This document shows positions 38,301-52,016 of a stretch of DNA of 64,000 nucleotides, one piece after another; within the stretch, counting starts at the first letter, position 1; each line of letters opens with the position of its first letter. The translations under genes and the position numbers were made by a program. Below the pieces are notes generated by a model that worked only from the letters and a program-made list of their open reading frames with translations, ran no database searches and was not told where the DNA came from. Source of the stretch: Gorsachius magnificus (Eukaryota; Chordata; Aves; Pelecaniformes; Ardeidae); NCBI GenBank assembly GCA_034008185.1, contig CM067081.1, positions 151,620,258-151,684,257 of the forward strand, read 5' to 3'.

Positions 38301-41300
38301 CCTCAGAATGGTTACATAAACATACTGATAAGTAAACACAAATAGATTTCTTATGCAGTCCTGGGCCAGTGAGGCAGAGTTCTTCAGGCCAAGCTGAGCC
38401 AAGGCCACTCACACTCTCTGTATGCATATAGGGGACACTGAGATACATCTTCATAGTTCAATCCTTCCCTTGCCTCACCTGCCCCACTTCTTGTTATTTT
38501 GCACCACTTCTATAGCTTCTACTTATTGTACTTCATCTTTGCAGTCACCAAATGAGCCCATTTTTAAAATGGCTATGTCACCTTGAAGCAATTGGCCCCT
38601 TTGTAATCCAGCTCACATCTGCTTCCTTGTTCCTGCAAGTGAGCTGCGCCTTTCTTTGCCTGTTCATTTATGTCCAACGTTCTCGCTGTTTTACCCACAG
38701 CTTTGCCAGTTCTACTTGATATTTTTACTATGCATTCTGGCAATCAAACACAGAGTATGGTTAGGCCTTGCAATCTCTATAGGCATGAGCCATACGTACT
38801 TTCTCTGCTCCAACTGAAACCTATTTTGTTTATATCTAGTGTATCTTTCAATTCATTTTTAGTCAAATGCAATTCAGAATTCTAGTGTATTATCACATGA
38901 TTACCAGAAATGAAAAAAAGTGTGGAAACGTTTAGTTACTCAAGAAGATCTCATCGCATTTAAAACATACACAGGGATACTTTTTGCACAAAGGAAGAGA
39001 GAGGCAAGGGAACAAAAAAGTAATGAAAGAAATTTGAAGAAATAAAGAGTTAAACGGTAATAATGAAAGTTACCAGAGAAAATATTAAATTACTTTTGAT
39101 GCCCTCCTTCCGGAAAAACTGAAAGGAGAAGAATAGCATCTAAAATAAGAGCCTGCTACCCATTTTGCAGATCTGACACTTATTACAGATGCTCTGCACT
39201 TGATTCACATTCAACATAATCACTCACCATCAGTCAACTGAACGCTACACTTACTACAAAAAAAAAATCCTCTCACTTCATTATCTTATTGTAATTATGA
39301 ATTATGTTACAGTATTTCTGTTGCAGCTGATTTCCCCCTTCTCATGCTAAATGCTAACTGTTGTCAAATCTTCTTACCTGCCCTTTCTGACATTTTAATT
39401 GCCATTCTTTCCATGTTGACTCCATAACATAACTCTGACAAACCGCTCAGAAAGCACAGTCACTCCTGACTAGAATTAGTTATGGAGTGTTTACTTCTAC
39501 TAGGGTCTGATACTGTTTGACATCCTATATTATTATTATTCAGGTCAATTTGTCTTAACTGAAAGCAGACAATAATCTGCCCAATATGCTACTTTCCTTA
39601 AATTAAATATTTTGGATTATTTTATAACTTGGAAGAAAATGACTGCACTAAATAAAGATACTGAAAAAATCTCCAGTATTAGATAAATTCTAATAAAATA
39701 CTATCTTTGGTCCACAATACATGCTGTAATACCAAAATGTGTATTTTTCTGGTTACCAAGATGCAAAATATATCTTTCCTTTTCCTTAAGAGGAGGAAAT
39801 TGGAAGTGAACTGTGGTCCTAAATCTTGTCAAGAGTAGAGCTAAAAAGATTCCCTTTCAATTTTTATCATGACAATCTTAAAAAATAAACAAACAAAAGC
39901 CAATTAGCCAATTGCCACCATAGTTACCATAGTAGATGAAAAGTCCACGCTGTGAAGAAATTTGCAGTTTCCTCCTAGGGCCTGCAGAGATGCATCCATG
40001 ATGCCTGAGCAGCTGCCCAAGTTCACTATTTGTAGGAACTGGCAGTTGAGCGCAAGAGCAAGAACTCCACTGTCAGTGATATTGCAGCACCTTTTAAAAG
40101 ACGCTTCACGCAAGTAAGGACAGGATAAGGCCAACGCTATTACACCTGTCAAAAAAACCAGAGCAATTTAAAGAATTATTCATTTTTTAACATGACCACC
40201 ATGCTGAATCCAGTGTGCTGTCCCCCCTGGCCATTGACTGCTCAACTTTCATCTCATGCCATGCCAGCGAGACTCTGTACAAGGAAATAATTTTGTGGTT
40301 GGTTCCTTTTAATTCAAGGATGAGAAGAAGAAAATGACAATGAAAGGTGCTAGAGTTGATAACAATTTCTAAATGCTGAATTCCTTTTCATACTGCAGAA
40401 TACCTGAGGGATATTACGTACATGAGGTATCACCTCAGTGAGCGCATGAAAAAAAGCCAATGGCTTGAAAGCAGACTGATGATAGTGCTAGGTCCCACTG
40501 ACGGTGCAGTGAGTATCAGGCAAAAAGCAAGGTAAGAGGGCATGTCTGAGGTCAATTCAAGAAATCAAAATGATAGTTCAGAAGCAAGACAGGAACCAGG
40601 TACACCTATGACACAGCACAAGCCAGGACTGAAGGTCCATGGGCAGCTGGTGTAGGTGGGCATAGCAGGCAAGACCCATGGTGGCCATTAGAGCCCTGAC
40701 AGTTAGTAACAACCAAAATATTTGCACAGAAGTGTCAGGGGGTAGTCAATGAAATAAGAGTACATACGTTCAAACTACACATGAATGCAATTCGTGAAAG
40801 GAATTTATTTCAGGGGTGATGGAAACATGATTATTACAGAGGTACAGAAAATGACATCACTTCTGGATAGAGAGAAATTAAAAGTCGAATGTTATTAAAA
40901 TATGTTACTATGCAAGAACGTCACAGGAACATGGATAAAACAGTTCTTGCTTGGGTCAGAACCACTTCGCAAAGAACAACAGAAGAGACAGTAGAAGTAG
41001 TTGAATTTGACAGAGAAGTAAGTACTACTGGATATTGTATTAAACGACACTAAACGTTCTGTGTGCAACTCAGAGAGCAAATGTTTCCTAGTAATGACAG
41101 GGCTGAGATATTTCTGGATGTGGTAGCCAAGAGGTTTCTTAAAAAACAAACCAAAACATACCACACCACAAAAAACCACCCAAACAAACCAACCAAAAAA
41201 TCCCCACCTGTTACTGAATTAATAAAAGGTAACACTGCTTTAAAATGGGGTGGGTTTGGGTCTTTTTTTTTCTGTATGTAATTGAGGTGAGTGATAAAGA

Positions 41301-44300
41301 ACTGTTCCAGCTTAAAGACTTTGTAACTGATTCTCAGCTTGAAAAGGGCTCAGTTTATAAGTAGGAAAGTTAGTGAAGTTGGATGGACTAGGAACTTGCC
41401 AATAAAGAACTAGACTTCCCAGTTTTAATTGCAAAGTAATCAGGGATCTCTATCCAAATAGATGAAAAGTATACATAAAGAGCTCTAGGCTTAGCGGGTA
41501 CCTTAAGAACCATACTAATAACCAGTGGACAGATGAAGGCATGGACCATCACAAACTATATCTTAGGGGTCAAGAAGTGTAACAATGAGGTGACACTGAA
41601 AATAAATAAAATCAATTTTAAAAAGTTTAACCAATTACTTAAGTAAGAAGATAAGTGTATTGCTATGCAGTGGTAAGACAATACAAACCAAGATTGATCT
41701 AATGTATGGTACACATTAGCTCAATACTAAATTAATATTTTGCCTTAATTTTCAATAAGGATGAGTTAACGATGGAGCAAAGGAGCAACCGTAGTCAAAA
41801 GACAAAAGTTGTGGGAAATAAAACTCAGCAAGCTTAATTCTTTTAAGCTCCTGATACAACTTGAAACTGGAGGTTAAATGTAACACTTGAAATCCTAAAG
41901 TCCTAAAGCAAGTCAAATCTTAAGTCAGAGAAGATGCTATAAGCTTATTAAATAACAAATACATTTAATTAAAAAAGGGAAGAAAGTAATTTAAGGAATC
42001 ACAAGCCTAAAACTTCAACCCCAGTGGTACTGGTAAGGCTCTGGAACAAGTTTTGAGGAAGGAATAATTAAGATGAAGTGGAAAATACGATCAAATGTAG
42101 CATAGTTTTACCAGAAACCTAGCACGAGAGTAACCTGATAGCTCTCTCCCATAAGGTAATCAGTGCTCCAGGCCTATAATTTACACCACTGAAGTGACTT
42201 TTAATTAGTATTGGTGTGGCATTGGGGATTTTTTAAAGCAATGTTTACCCTAGATATTTTTTGCAATTTACTCCAATCTAACAAGAAAAATAAAACAGAA
42301 ATAAGACCCCAGTTATCTGTGCACAGATAACATACCTTCTGAAGTGATTCCCAATCTGTTTTCTTTGCAAGAATTTAAGTTGATTTTTTTCAGTTGCTTG
42401 CAGTTATAAAGCTGCAATAATGCATTATCTGAAATATCACAGTCTCGGAGGTCTAGGGACTCTACGGCGGGGTGCAATACCTGTAATGAAAACCTACTGT
42501 TTCAGTCAAACTCTGCTATGTCATAGAACATGCATATTTTTATCTAAAATACTTGTAATGTTAGAGATCACACAGAACTTTTAAAAAATATTCACTAGAG
42601 GACAGGGTTACCAGTCCTAGGAACTAAAAACTCTGAACAAAATATGGTATATTTGCTGCAAAAGTTCATCTCCTACAGCACGAGCATTCAGTTTCCGTGA
42701 TCGCATCTAGAGTAGCAGCATATTAACACTACTATTTAAACAGTGGAAGAACTGTTTTGATGGTACAGTTGCTAATACTAGTGTTTCTGCCAGCACAGAT
42801 ATGTTTACCAAGGATAATACCCTCAAACTTACTAGCACAACTTTGATGGCAGAAATCTGAAGTGTAAAAAAATACTGACTAATGAAAACTTAAATCCGCT
42901 GAACAGATAAAGGCAATATTTTAAAGACCTTTTGCCCCAGAGTACTTCTGTCACTTACACACACACTTGTTCTCATAAACAAGCAATCTCATTATCATAC
43001 CATGAGGAGGTACCAAATTCTCGTTGAATAGGCTCTTTCATTCCCACAAGACCACAGGCTGGAGTTTTTATGAAATCTCCCCCAAGAGGACATTTATGAA
43101 ACTTAGACCCAAAACAATGGAAGGCCTCAGATTTTAGTAACAATAGCCATATATCTTGCCCCTAATATAATTTTCAAGGATTCTCACTACTTTTTAATAA
43201 ATACTGTTCATAGCCCCCTCTTGTGCAAGCAATCTATACCTTTGCTGAGCTGTCCTTCAGACCAATAGGCAAGCGTTAGATCATGTTTTCACATTACCTT
43301 ATACTCCCATTTGGCTTGTCATTCCCTTTGTTAACTCACAAGGCTAAAAGCATACAGTACATTTCCATACACAAACAAAGACAACAGCATAGCTGATGGG
43401 CTTGTTAAAGGCCTATTCCTTCCTCAGGTTCACCATTCTAACAGGTACAATAAAGATATTACAAGGAACGCTGTTTTTCTGGTTTGCAAATAGAAAATAG
43501 GCTAAAAACCTTACTGAATCAGTCAAATAAGCCTTCTGAAAAAAACCAAAAGCTTATTATAAAGACTATAATTGCAAGCTTTCTGAAAAATGAACGGCAG
43601 ACCTCAGACAGCTTTGATAGCTTTTTCTCCCCAAATGCCAAAAGCCTCAAATGTGTCTCTTTATGCCACAAAACCAACATATCCAACAACACACTTGTGA
43701 GTAGTTTTCACAAGATAACATTCAGCTCTTATTTCACTCATATTTCTGAATTCATTAAAACAGCCAAACCCAGAGAGGATGTGCTTAAAGCCAAAGTGAT
43801 CACCAACATTTATTCAAGATGCTTTCCTTGACTGTTGGCTTTCCTTCTCAATTCCAAACTGCCTAGGACACAACAAAAGTGAGCAAACTGCTGGTTTTGA
43901 AGCCACACGAGTAATCTTATGAGAAAAAAAAATCGTTAGATGCAAGGAAGTCTAAATGAGAAGCAACAATACTATCAGAATACTGCCTATTTAAAGTAGC
44001 TAGAGTATTAAGCTTCCCTAGCCCATGATTCTTCACAAGGTCAGGTATTACTTAAGAGGTTTGCTTTCTATTGTTATTCACAGGTTCATATTCACTGAAT
44101 GCATATACTAAAATCTAACCTATCTCAAGATAAGAGTTTTAGATAGAGTAATGACTGTTTGGATGCAGAGTACAGGAGGTTAAAGTATAGATTTATATAC
44201 TGTGGACACATGCTGAATGGCTTCATAGATCTTTATGGTAAAAGTGAGTTGGAATAAGGAGTTTAGCATGCGCGTCATGGAAGGCTGCTCCAAGAGAAAA

Positions 44301-47300
44301 GCAGAGTAAGGAAAAAAAAATGCAAGGCAACACAAATCTGGGCAAGAACAGGTAGGTAACAGATGAAATAGAAGTTTATACATAAGTGCAGGTTAACAGA
44401 ATTTCAACTGGAAGAAATTTAACTTTAAGCAAAATGCTTAAACACCACCAAAGGATGGACATGCATAAAAGCAAATGAGATAGCATAGTCTAGAAACATC
44501 CAAGAGAATAGATCTAGCTGCAATACTGTGGAGACTATGAAAGAAAAGGGCAGTACGGAAGCAATAGCAATGGAAAAAAATCCCTTATCCATATGTAAGA
44601 CTAAATGAGACATTGCAAATGTGTCACATGTAGAATACTTTGGTTATACGGAATAGGAAGAAGAGCTAAACAACATAAGCCATTTTTGCTATGCCAAGGA
44701 ACAGGAATATCTGCAAGATGAAAGAACAGAAAAACTGACAAGCAAAATGGTATGGAGAAACAGTACGAATTCAAAATCCAAGAGGTGGCTAGCATTTTTT
44801 TAAAAATGCAAGTGAGAGAAACCTGGACACTCTTAGCAAAGAAAGCTAAGGTATAATATGCCCAGGAAAAGTGATGACAGCTAAGAATAGAATTGCAGGA
44901 AATTGCAGGAACAGAGAAAGGAAAAACAAGTGAGAAAAAGAACCAGAACAGAGTATCCCAGTGTCAGATGGAAAATAGGCTCCAAGAGAAGGCACTGATC
45001 AACTGCTGAATGAAGACAAAGACAGATGAGATTTTACAAAGCGTCAGAGGAAAGACTGTAACTTAAACTCTCTAGTTGACTTCCAGACTAAAGATATCTT
45101 AGTATGTTTTGTGCATTTATACACACACAGTCATATGGTTTTAATTATATACATCTCTTAGGATGCTTAGAAAGGATTACTTAGTGAAAAGATACCTTCA
45201 ACCAAATTCTGTCAACTCAAATTTTCCAAAATCATATAAATGAATAAGACACTGATTTTTACTCAGACTTACTTTGTATAATCAAAAAATGGTGCATACT
45301 AAAGATAAAACTTTTTGTTCGTAAGTTTTCCATGGTACTTCTGATTCTGCCTCTAGTCTTTGCTTCATTATTCTGACCCTGAGAAACTGATACTATTTGC
45401 CTCTTACGATTTACAGGTCAAAGCAGAAATGAACAGGGAGTCATTCATTTTCTGTTTCACCAAGGCCAACCTTTAGCTTTCCTCAATTCTCACGCCTGCC
45501 TTTGAGGCTAAACAAGATAACAGTAGACAGATAACAAAACAGACACGCCCCTGAATTTACAGCTAAAAAGTCATTAACTAGTTTCATTTTGAAATGCTGA
45601 CACACATCAGTGAGCAAAAGGGATGAGAGAACTTGAACTATCAATTTCTAGCCCTAGCATCATATTTCAAAGAATCAAGATTTAAATAAATTATATCGAG
45701 ATCATGCACATAATGTCAATAGAACATAATAGAAACCTAACAAGTTCCTGAAATCTGTTCATTACTAAATTATTTACTAGCTTCTTGAAACATACTACAT
45801 TCAGGAACAGAGACTGGTTTGCAATAGAGTCTAGTTTCCCATATTGAAAAAGGATAATGTGTGCCAGCTGATTACACAGAAGTCAATTATCACTGAAGAG
45901 AGAATATTTTTAATTTACTTGTCACTACAAACATAATCTTATTACTAGTTATACAGGACTATTAACATTATGAAGTTTAAGAAAAACACCTGTAAAACCA
46001 TGTACAGAGTAAGCACACCTGAATTTATCTGTTGCCTCATGTAAACACTTTTACTTTAGTTCATCCTTGTGTATTAACAATGACAGACAGAATAGTTTTG
46101 AATGGGTTCTTACCTCACTGATATTTGAATCAGTTATTTGCCCTTGCCTACTCATTAATTTAATCAGTTTATCCTTTATGTTGGGTGGCATTGACTTAAT
46201 ATCTGCTGCATATCTGGAGAGGTTCTTTGTGAAACACTGAAGGCATCTGAAATAAAGGAAAGTTACAGTACAGTCAAAAATAGGCATTACATATTAGAAC
46301 TAGAACAATTAAGCCATAAGGAGTCATTTTCTGCATCCAGCTATGCTGCCTTCAAACCTTATCAGTTCCAGCTGTTCTATGCTACCACCAATTCAGTTGT
46401 TGCCCTTTGGGTCAATCAGCTGATCCTTCTGCACAACTGTTCCCCAATCAGCTGTAGGCAAAAACTGTACCCTCATAATGGGTGATAGGACAAGAGGAAA
46501 TGGCCGCAAGTTGTGCCAGGGGAGGCTTCAACTGGACATAAGGAAAAATTTCTTCACAGAAAGGGTTGTCAAACATTGGAATGGGCTACCCAGGGAAGTG
46601 GTCAAGTCCCCATCCCTGGAGGTATTTAAAAGACAGGTAGATGAGGTGCTTAGGGCCATGGTTTAGTGGTGGGATGGCAGGGTTAGGTTAACAGTTGGAC
46701 TTGATGATCTTAAAGGTCTTTTCCAACCTAAACGATTCTATGACCCTGAGCATACTGACCTTCAGAGCAATCACCACTCACTAATATGCTAAAAGGCAAC
46801 AGCTGGTCTGTAAGGAAGGAATTGCAACTCTCTGAAGGGAGATTTTATTATCAAAAATTAAAGTCCCTAGGTAAATGAGGAACATAAACTACAGTGAAGC
46901 TAACCAACACTCAGAGATAACTGAAAAGGTAACACTCCGTCATCTGGGAAATCCCAAGATTTTAAAAAGGATTACACTACAGCAAAACTAAAATGGATTT
47001 GAAATGGGGGAGGAAGAGTAACTCCTCACTGTCCCCCTCTTGCTCAGAAACCTGAGTACATATAAGTGAGTTCTTCAAATTGGAGGTTCTATTATCTATT
47101 GATCAGAGCTACCTGAATTAGATTCCCTAGGCCAACTTCTCTTTTTAAATCCCATGAAAAATTTTGAAAGAAGACATTACTGTCCTACAAAACATGTTGC
47201 CTTTGTAGAATCAACGTTTTTCCATTAACTCATCCTACTAGTAAACTCAGAGCATCTACTGTAATTCAGAGCAGCACAGTAGCTCTCTCCACTGTAGTTG

Positions 47301-50300
47301 GCCTCTATACTTTATGTGATCTGGATACACACAGCAATCACTAGGATTGGTAAGTAAAGAGTGTAATGCATTCACCTGGCAGCCAGATTTTGTCCCAGTC
47401 TAACTTAATGAAAGAAACCATGAATCCTGTTTTTCATGGACAAGGAAAACTGAGCAGTGCGTTATTCCTGTAATGACCTGATAAAAGACCATTCCTTCTT
47501 GCAAAACCCCTGATTGCTTTTCCCTGCTCCACATTATCAGATTTGTTATATCAGCTGCATATAGTTCAGAGTTGCCTACAAAGTGTGAAATGGCATACTC
47601 ATTTGTTCCAAATGTGTTGAGAGGTGCAGAACAGAAAATGCCTGCAAACTTCAACCTCAAGCTTTATGACAGGGTTAAGGTTTTATGACATGACAAATGT
47701 GTATATTTCCAATACATAAACCAGAAATTAGATCTTTATGACTAATTATTCTACAAATAATCTAACTTACATCAAGGTGCAGCTTATACTAAGTTATGCC
47801 ACATGAAAATAGAAGAGCAGAACAGATGTTAGAAGTGGGACACATAGAAGAAATGAACCAGAAGAACAGATACTAAAATAGGTTTAATGGCATGCAACAA
47901 AATAGATACATCTTCCTGCATTCTTTGCATTTGGATAATTTATATTCCTAGTAAGACCATAAAAGGAAGCTCTGTTTTGAAACTGATGCTCTACTTCTGT
48001 CCTCAATTTTTTGTTCATGCAGATGTACCCATCTGCAAATGTTCTGATGCCTTTGGAAGACCTTAGTTTTCCAAGACACTGACAGGTCAGGTGATGCATT
48101 AGTCTGGCCACCTGTTAATGATACCTGTTACACAGGAGCTACCCATCCACGACACATGGAACAATAAAATGTAAGCAATACCTACCTACATACCCTTATG
48201 ACGACTTACATGTGCAGCACACTTCTTTATCATGTAGTGACAATCTTAATTAAAACACCTTTAAATTTGATGTTTTATTTGTGTTGCTCTAAGAGTCTCA
48301 TTTTTGATGGCAGAAACTCTCTTGGTTCTGAGCTTATTCCTGGGCATTAACAAGTCAGCTTAAAACACCTGCCAGGGCTCTGTGAGATTTATAACAGCAG
48401 CCTCCTACAAATATGACAGCTAAAGCTGTTATCTGCCCCAGCTGCCTTCTCCACCTCTCCAGCAAGTGTTGCTGCTGCCAGGCATCCACCCTATTAGGCA
48501 GGCCCTGCAACTCCTACACTGTCAGTTTCAACCAGGCATAATTATGTAAACCAACTACAAATTTGGTGTACCTCAATATGCTGGCCTTAAAACTGCATGA
48601 GCTAAGAGTGCACGTGTAAATTGGTTGTTTCTCATCTTGGGAACAGTAACTTCAGGAAATAGAAGCTAATATAAGACACAATGTGGAAAAAAAAAAATGA
48701 ATGTTTCTAAATAGTTCCAATATGATGCTCTCATGCATGTGACCTTTGGAGTGCCGATTTCTCTTTTGGGGCACAGGGCAAAGGCCAACAAGCAGCAGAT
48801 ACCATCAAGCAGCAGAAACACCTTAATAAATGCACTTTCTATTATGCTTGGCGATCTTAAAAACAATGACCTTATTAAAAGGACTACTCCACACACTAAT
48901 AGATTTGTTTTAGTTTCTGCTGTAAGTTCTGCTAGTTAAACAATAAGCTTAAGGGTTAGCAATAAGAAGCTTAAAGTACAACCTGGCATAAAAAAAAAAG
49001 CCATCACCCGATTGGCGTAAGACAAGAAACAATACACTAAAATCACACACATTTATTAAAAAGTTGTGTAATTAATAGTTTCAAGTATTAGTCTTACTGG
49101 TATAATAATTATATCGGTATATTAATATAGAAAATTGTTGCAGCAATACTAATAAAGAGGTGCAAAAAAAGGTATTAACCAATCAAAAGTAGAAATTGTT
49201 TATGGTATCAAGCACTACTGTACATGTAAAGAGAAATTACTAGGTCTAAGATCTAAGGTTAATCATGGGAACATAAGCATCTAGTATACCGCATATCTTT
49301 AACATCATTTTAACAGATTAATCATGCACAACAACAAAAAAGTATGGGTACTGGTTTAGCTTTGCAAAAAAAGAAAAGTTATTAGTGAGGCAGAACCCTT
49401 GTAATTAATTTCCATTAGCAGTCCAGCTGTCATTATACACCACTCTAATCAAATGTAAAGTCCAAGCAGAGGTTTAAAAAGCTAGTCCCCCCCACTTTTT
49501 ACTCCACCTTCCTCATGCTGGCTCTGAAATTCATAGCTGCACAGTGAGCTGTTTGGCATCTCATCTGAATGAAAATCCCTGTGACAAAAACTGTGAGGTC
49601 ACAGAAATAATACTGCCAAAACAGCAGCTGAGGGCAGCAGCAGCCTAGAGTTAAGCCACATTAGATGCAGCATATAGCCACAACTCTGGAGTCCCTATGG
49701 ACAACTTTTTTGCAACAGACCCTTGTCTGGCACTAGAATGCCACCAAATCACAGTAACTTGAACTCATACCGATTAAAAACTCTAGAGAAGTCAAAATAT
49801 TAAGGCTCTGTAATCTGAAGTGTAGCACAGATTTAAGCAAGAAAAGCAGCAAGATTTCCAGCATGGAAGTACATAAAAACACCTTCTACAGTTAGCAGTG
49901 TGTAATAAGGGCACCTGTAGCAGGTCACTGCAGAAGACACCATAACAAGGAGATGGCGATTTCAAGCAGAATCTGGGCAGATTAACCACACCCCTTGGTT
50001 GCAGAGACCCGTATCTTAGCATGAGTGACCATTACACGGCCTGAGTGCACACCCTGATCACCTTTAACTCCTTCGTCTGGAGATGTGTGAGACTGAAATG
50101 TTTTCAGAGTACCTTGGTGACTGCTGGATGAACTTGGCTGACTGTAACAGAGAAGCCTGTACGTAGCTGTGACTCAGCACGTGTGCAACTAGATTACGCT
50201 ATCCACATTATTTGCCTTGAGATTAAACAGCATACCTACATGTACCATTCCTTTACTTGACTGCAGAAGTGAAGAATGGTTGCTTACTCCTAAAAAAAAA

Positions 50301-51930
50301 AAAATCTTATCAAAGCTCTGAAGACCATGAGTGTGAACCTCACCACAGACAGGATTCATGCAGCATGCTGATCAACGTGAAGGGGCTTGTCTCATGCTGC
50401 CATAGCTGGGGTCCTCAGCATCAGAAGGGACATAAGATTGCTATCATGTTTTCTACTATTATTGTTCTTTATGCAATAAACCAGTTAACTAGCCTTGAGA
50501 AGCCCACACCCTTCTTACTGAGAGCCCAAATGAACCAGCACCTCCTCAGTGCAAAACAGCACCTTTGGCTAGGGTGAGTCAAATAGACTTTCTGAGCCTT
50601 TTGGGGGCCTATGCGTGCACCTACTAGGTGACTGTTCCCTCTTCTACGATGGATGCCTACTGAGTCATGTGAACGGGGCAAGCAGTCCTTTGTCATACAA
50701 GGGCACATGCTTCAGTTACATGCTAAATATGTATTTATCACATGACACCTACATTTTGTCCACTGGGTAAATGAACTTGCCTGGCAATTCATCCTGAAGG
50801 AGGCAAATTGTCACCATATACTGTCGTACCTAAAACCAGTTGCACCTAAAAACTTAATACAGACTTAAGATTATTTTTTTTCTCTCCTGAAAATACTATG
50901 TAGTTAATGCACCCATGCTTGAATAGGGACCTGCAGATCTAGACCGACTACTTAGGTCAAATTTGCAGAAAATACTCCAAATCCAAAGCAGATACATGGA
51001 AACAGATCTGAGCTATGCCAAATCTTCTAGTTACATTTAATTGCCTCTTGCCACAGAATTTGAAATTTAGCTTGAGAGAAAAGCTTATTAAGATTAATTG
51101 CACTCTTTTCAAAAAGCTGGTTGATATTCTCAGAGTACATTACTGATCTGCAGTTTAAAGAATCATTTAAATTATAAATGTTTTCACTGTTATCATACTT
51201 TGTAAGAAACAATAAAACACTTATCAGCTACACCAGGGCAACTATAATCTTATCTCCAGTGCTTTAAAAGAAGAATAAAAGTCTAAGACTAACTGTGTTG
51301 TTAGCTATTTTTCTTTTATATCTCAAATAAAATATTTTATCCCTATGCTGTCTTTAACTCCCTCCTAAACACAAAGAAATGTGACATATTGAAAAACTCA
51401 AAGCAAAACACTATTCAGTGGAATCCCTGGGGCCAGGTGAAGCCAGGGATCCTCAGCCATCCCTCCACATCCAGACCTGTCAGGGATCATCCTGTTACCT
51501 ACCTGCCAAACCCCGTCACTCCTGCAGCTCCTCCCAAACCGCCACCTCTGCCAAACCCTGCCACTCACCCTGCTACCCCATCACACCCTGTCACCTCTCC
51601 GAGCTCCTGCTGAACCCTGCCAAACCCTCTCACCTACCCCACGCTGTCACCCGCTCCGCCTCCCCGCCAAGGCCTGCCAAACCCTGTCCCCTGCCCTGTC
51701 ACCCCGGCCGAACCCTCCCTCGCGGCTCCCCCACGGGAGGGCCCCGCGGGTTGCCTCGGTGACGCTGCGTTTACTCGAGGCGGCGGCCCCGCTGTGAGGG
51801 CAGCGGCCTTTCCCCGGAGGGAAAGGGGGCCGGCGGGCACAGGGGAAGGGCGTCGGGGCGGCACTCACAGGTCCAGGAGGAGCTGGACTTCCTCGCCGGC
51901 GCCGTCCCAACCGCCGCTGAGGCGGCTCAT
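32313..51930 (-). CDS. AMN1: AMN1 homolog, leucine-rich repeat protein
   Basis: Seven coding exons on the - strand join in frame: 51930-51869, 46246-46114, 42480-42336, 40145-39928, 36280-36224, 33148-33037 and 32386-32313 (801 nt, 266 residues; human about 258). The protein is built of cysteine-containing leucine-rich repeats like those of F-box/LRR proteins, with recurring ITD or LTD turns (for example CCNITDSG at the start of a repeat in exon 4 and CVNLTD in exon 6). It has no F-box. Yeast Amn1 antagonises the mitotic exit network; the role of the vertebrate protein is poorly known. Conserved landmarks are NISE (residues 62-65), a CDIS segment in exon 3 and the C-terminal QVTWTVY. The start is the only ATG in the CpG-island exon in frame with exon 2. 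No lesion is seen. Identification is secure. Confidence 0.95.
32387..36223 (-). other. AMN1: AMN1 introns 6 and 5
   Basis: Intron 6 spans 33036-32387 (650 bp) and intron 5 spans 36223-33149 (3075 bp). They are AT-rich; an uninterrupted G18 run lies at 32783-32800 in intron 6. Exon 6 sits between them. No nested gene was recognised. Confidence 0.9.
33037..33148 (-). CDS. AMN1: AMN1 coding exon 6
   Basis: It encodes residues 206-242 and the first base of 243, including [13 protein letters not shown] and LFHGCPLV, one full LRR and the start of the next. The acceptor is GTAACAG and the donor GTAGGT. Confidence 0.95.
36224..36280 (-). CDS. AMN1: AMN1 coding exon 5
   Basis: A 57-bp exon encoding residues 187-205 ([19 protein letters not shown]), flanked by CTCTTTAG and GTAACT. 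It is phase 0 at both ends, so skipping it would keep the reading frame while removing most of one LRR. It is too short to stand out as an open reading frame and was found by matching the family sequence. Confidence 0.93.
36281..39927 (-). other. AMN1: AMN1 intron 4
   Basis: A 3647-bp intron with a G-rich run at about 36350-36370. Frames such as 37774-38166 (+) have no recognisable protein similarity and are taken as chance. Confidence 0.9.
39928..40145 (-). CDS. AMN1: AMN1 coding exon 4
   Basis: It encodes residues 114-186, the core of the repeat array (two to three LRRs with [16 protein letters not shown] and [16 protein letters not shown]). The acceptor is TTGACAG and the donor GTAACT after ACTATG. 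Confidence 0.95.
40146..42335 (-). other. AMN1: AMN1 intron 3
   Basis: A 2190-bp AT-rich intron; I see no exon or repeat family in it apart from low-complexity A- and C-rich sequence at about 41140-41205. Confidence 0.9.
42336..42480 (-). CDS. AMN1: AMN1 coding exon 3
   Basis: It encodes residues 66-113 and the first base of Gly114. LRR signatures are [16 protein letters not shown] and LKKINLNSC. The acceptor is CATTACAG and the donor GTATGT. The exon ends in a TSEG codon split that exon 4 completes. Confidence 0.95.
42481..46113 (-). other. AMN1: AMN1 intron 2
   Basis: A 3633-bp AT-rich intron with a short CA run near 42957-42967. No nested gene was recognised. Confidence 0.9.
46114..46246 (-). 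CDS. AMN1: AMN1 coding exon 2
   Basis: It encodes residues 21-65, [16 protein letters not shown] to [11 protein letters not shown]. The acceptor is TTTATTTCAG and the donor GTAAGA. It ends in phase 0. Confidence 0.95.
46247..51868 (-). other. AMN1: AMN1 intron 1
   Basis: A 5622-bp intron, the largest of the gene. It carries a CR1 fragment (46470-46746) inserted antisense to AMN1, and a C-rich low-complexity patch with repeated CCTGCCAAACCC-like strings at about 51500-51720, next to the promoter island. Confidence 0.9.
46470..46746 (+). repeat. CR1 LINE 3' end inside AMN1 intron 1
   Basis: A short 5'-truncated CR1 begins at GGGTGATAGGACAAGAGG. It contains AAATTTCTTCACAGAAAGGG and GAAGTGGTCAAGTCCCCATC, then ends with the CR1 tail (GACTTGATGATCTTAAAGGT, then CGATTCTATGA). 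It is very similar to the 3' part of the copy at 20276-20551, so both probably belong to the same subfamily. Confidence 0.93.
51869..51930 (-). CDS. AMN1: AMN1 coding exon 1
   Basis: It encodes residues 1-20 and two bases of Leu21, ending VQLLLDL, which matches the human QLLDL junction. It lies in the CpG island; the donor is GTGAGTGC. The N-terminal residues differ from human, as is usual for this poorly conserved stretch. Confidence 0.9.
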
Positions 51931-52016
51931 GGCGGCGGCGGGGAGCGCGGAACGCGGCGCCGCCCCGACCCAACGGCTCCGGGGGATGGTGGGGGGGCCC
52001 CCCCGCTGGCAGGCGG

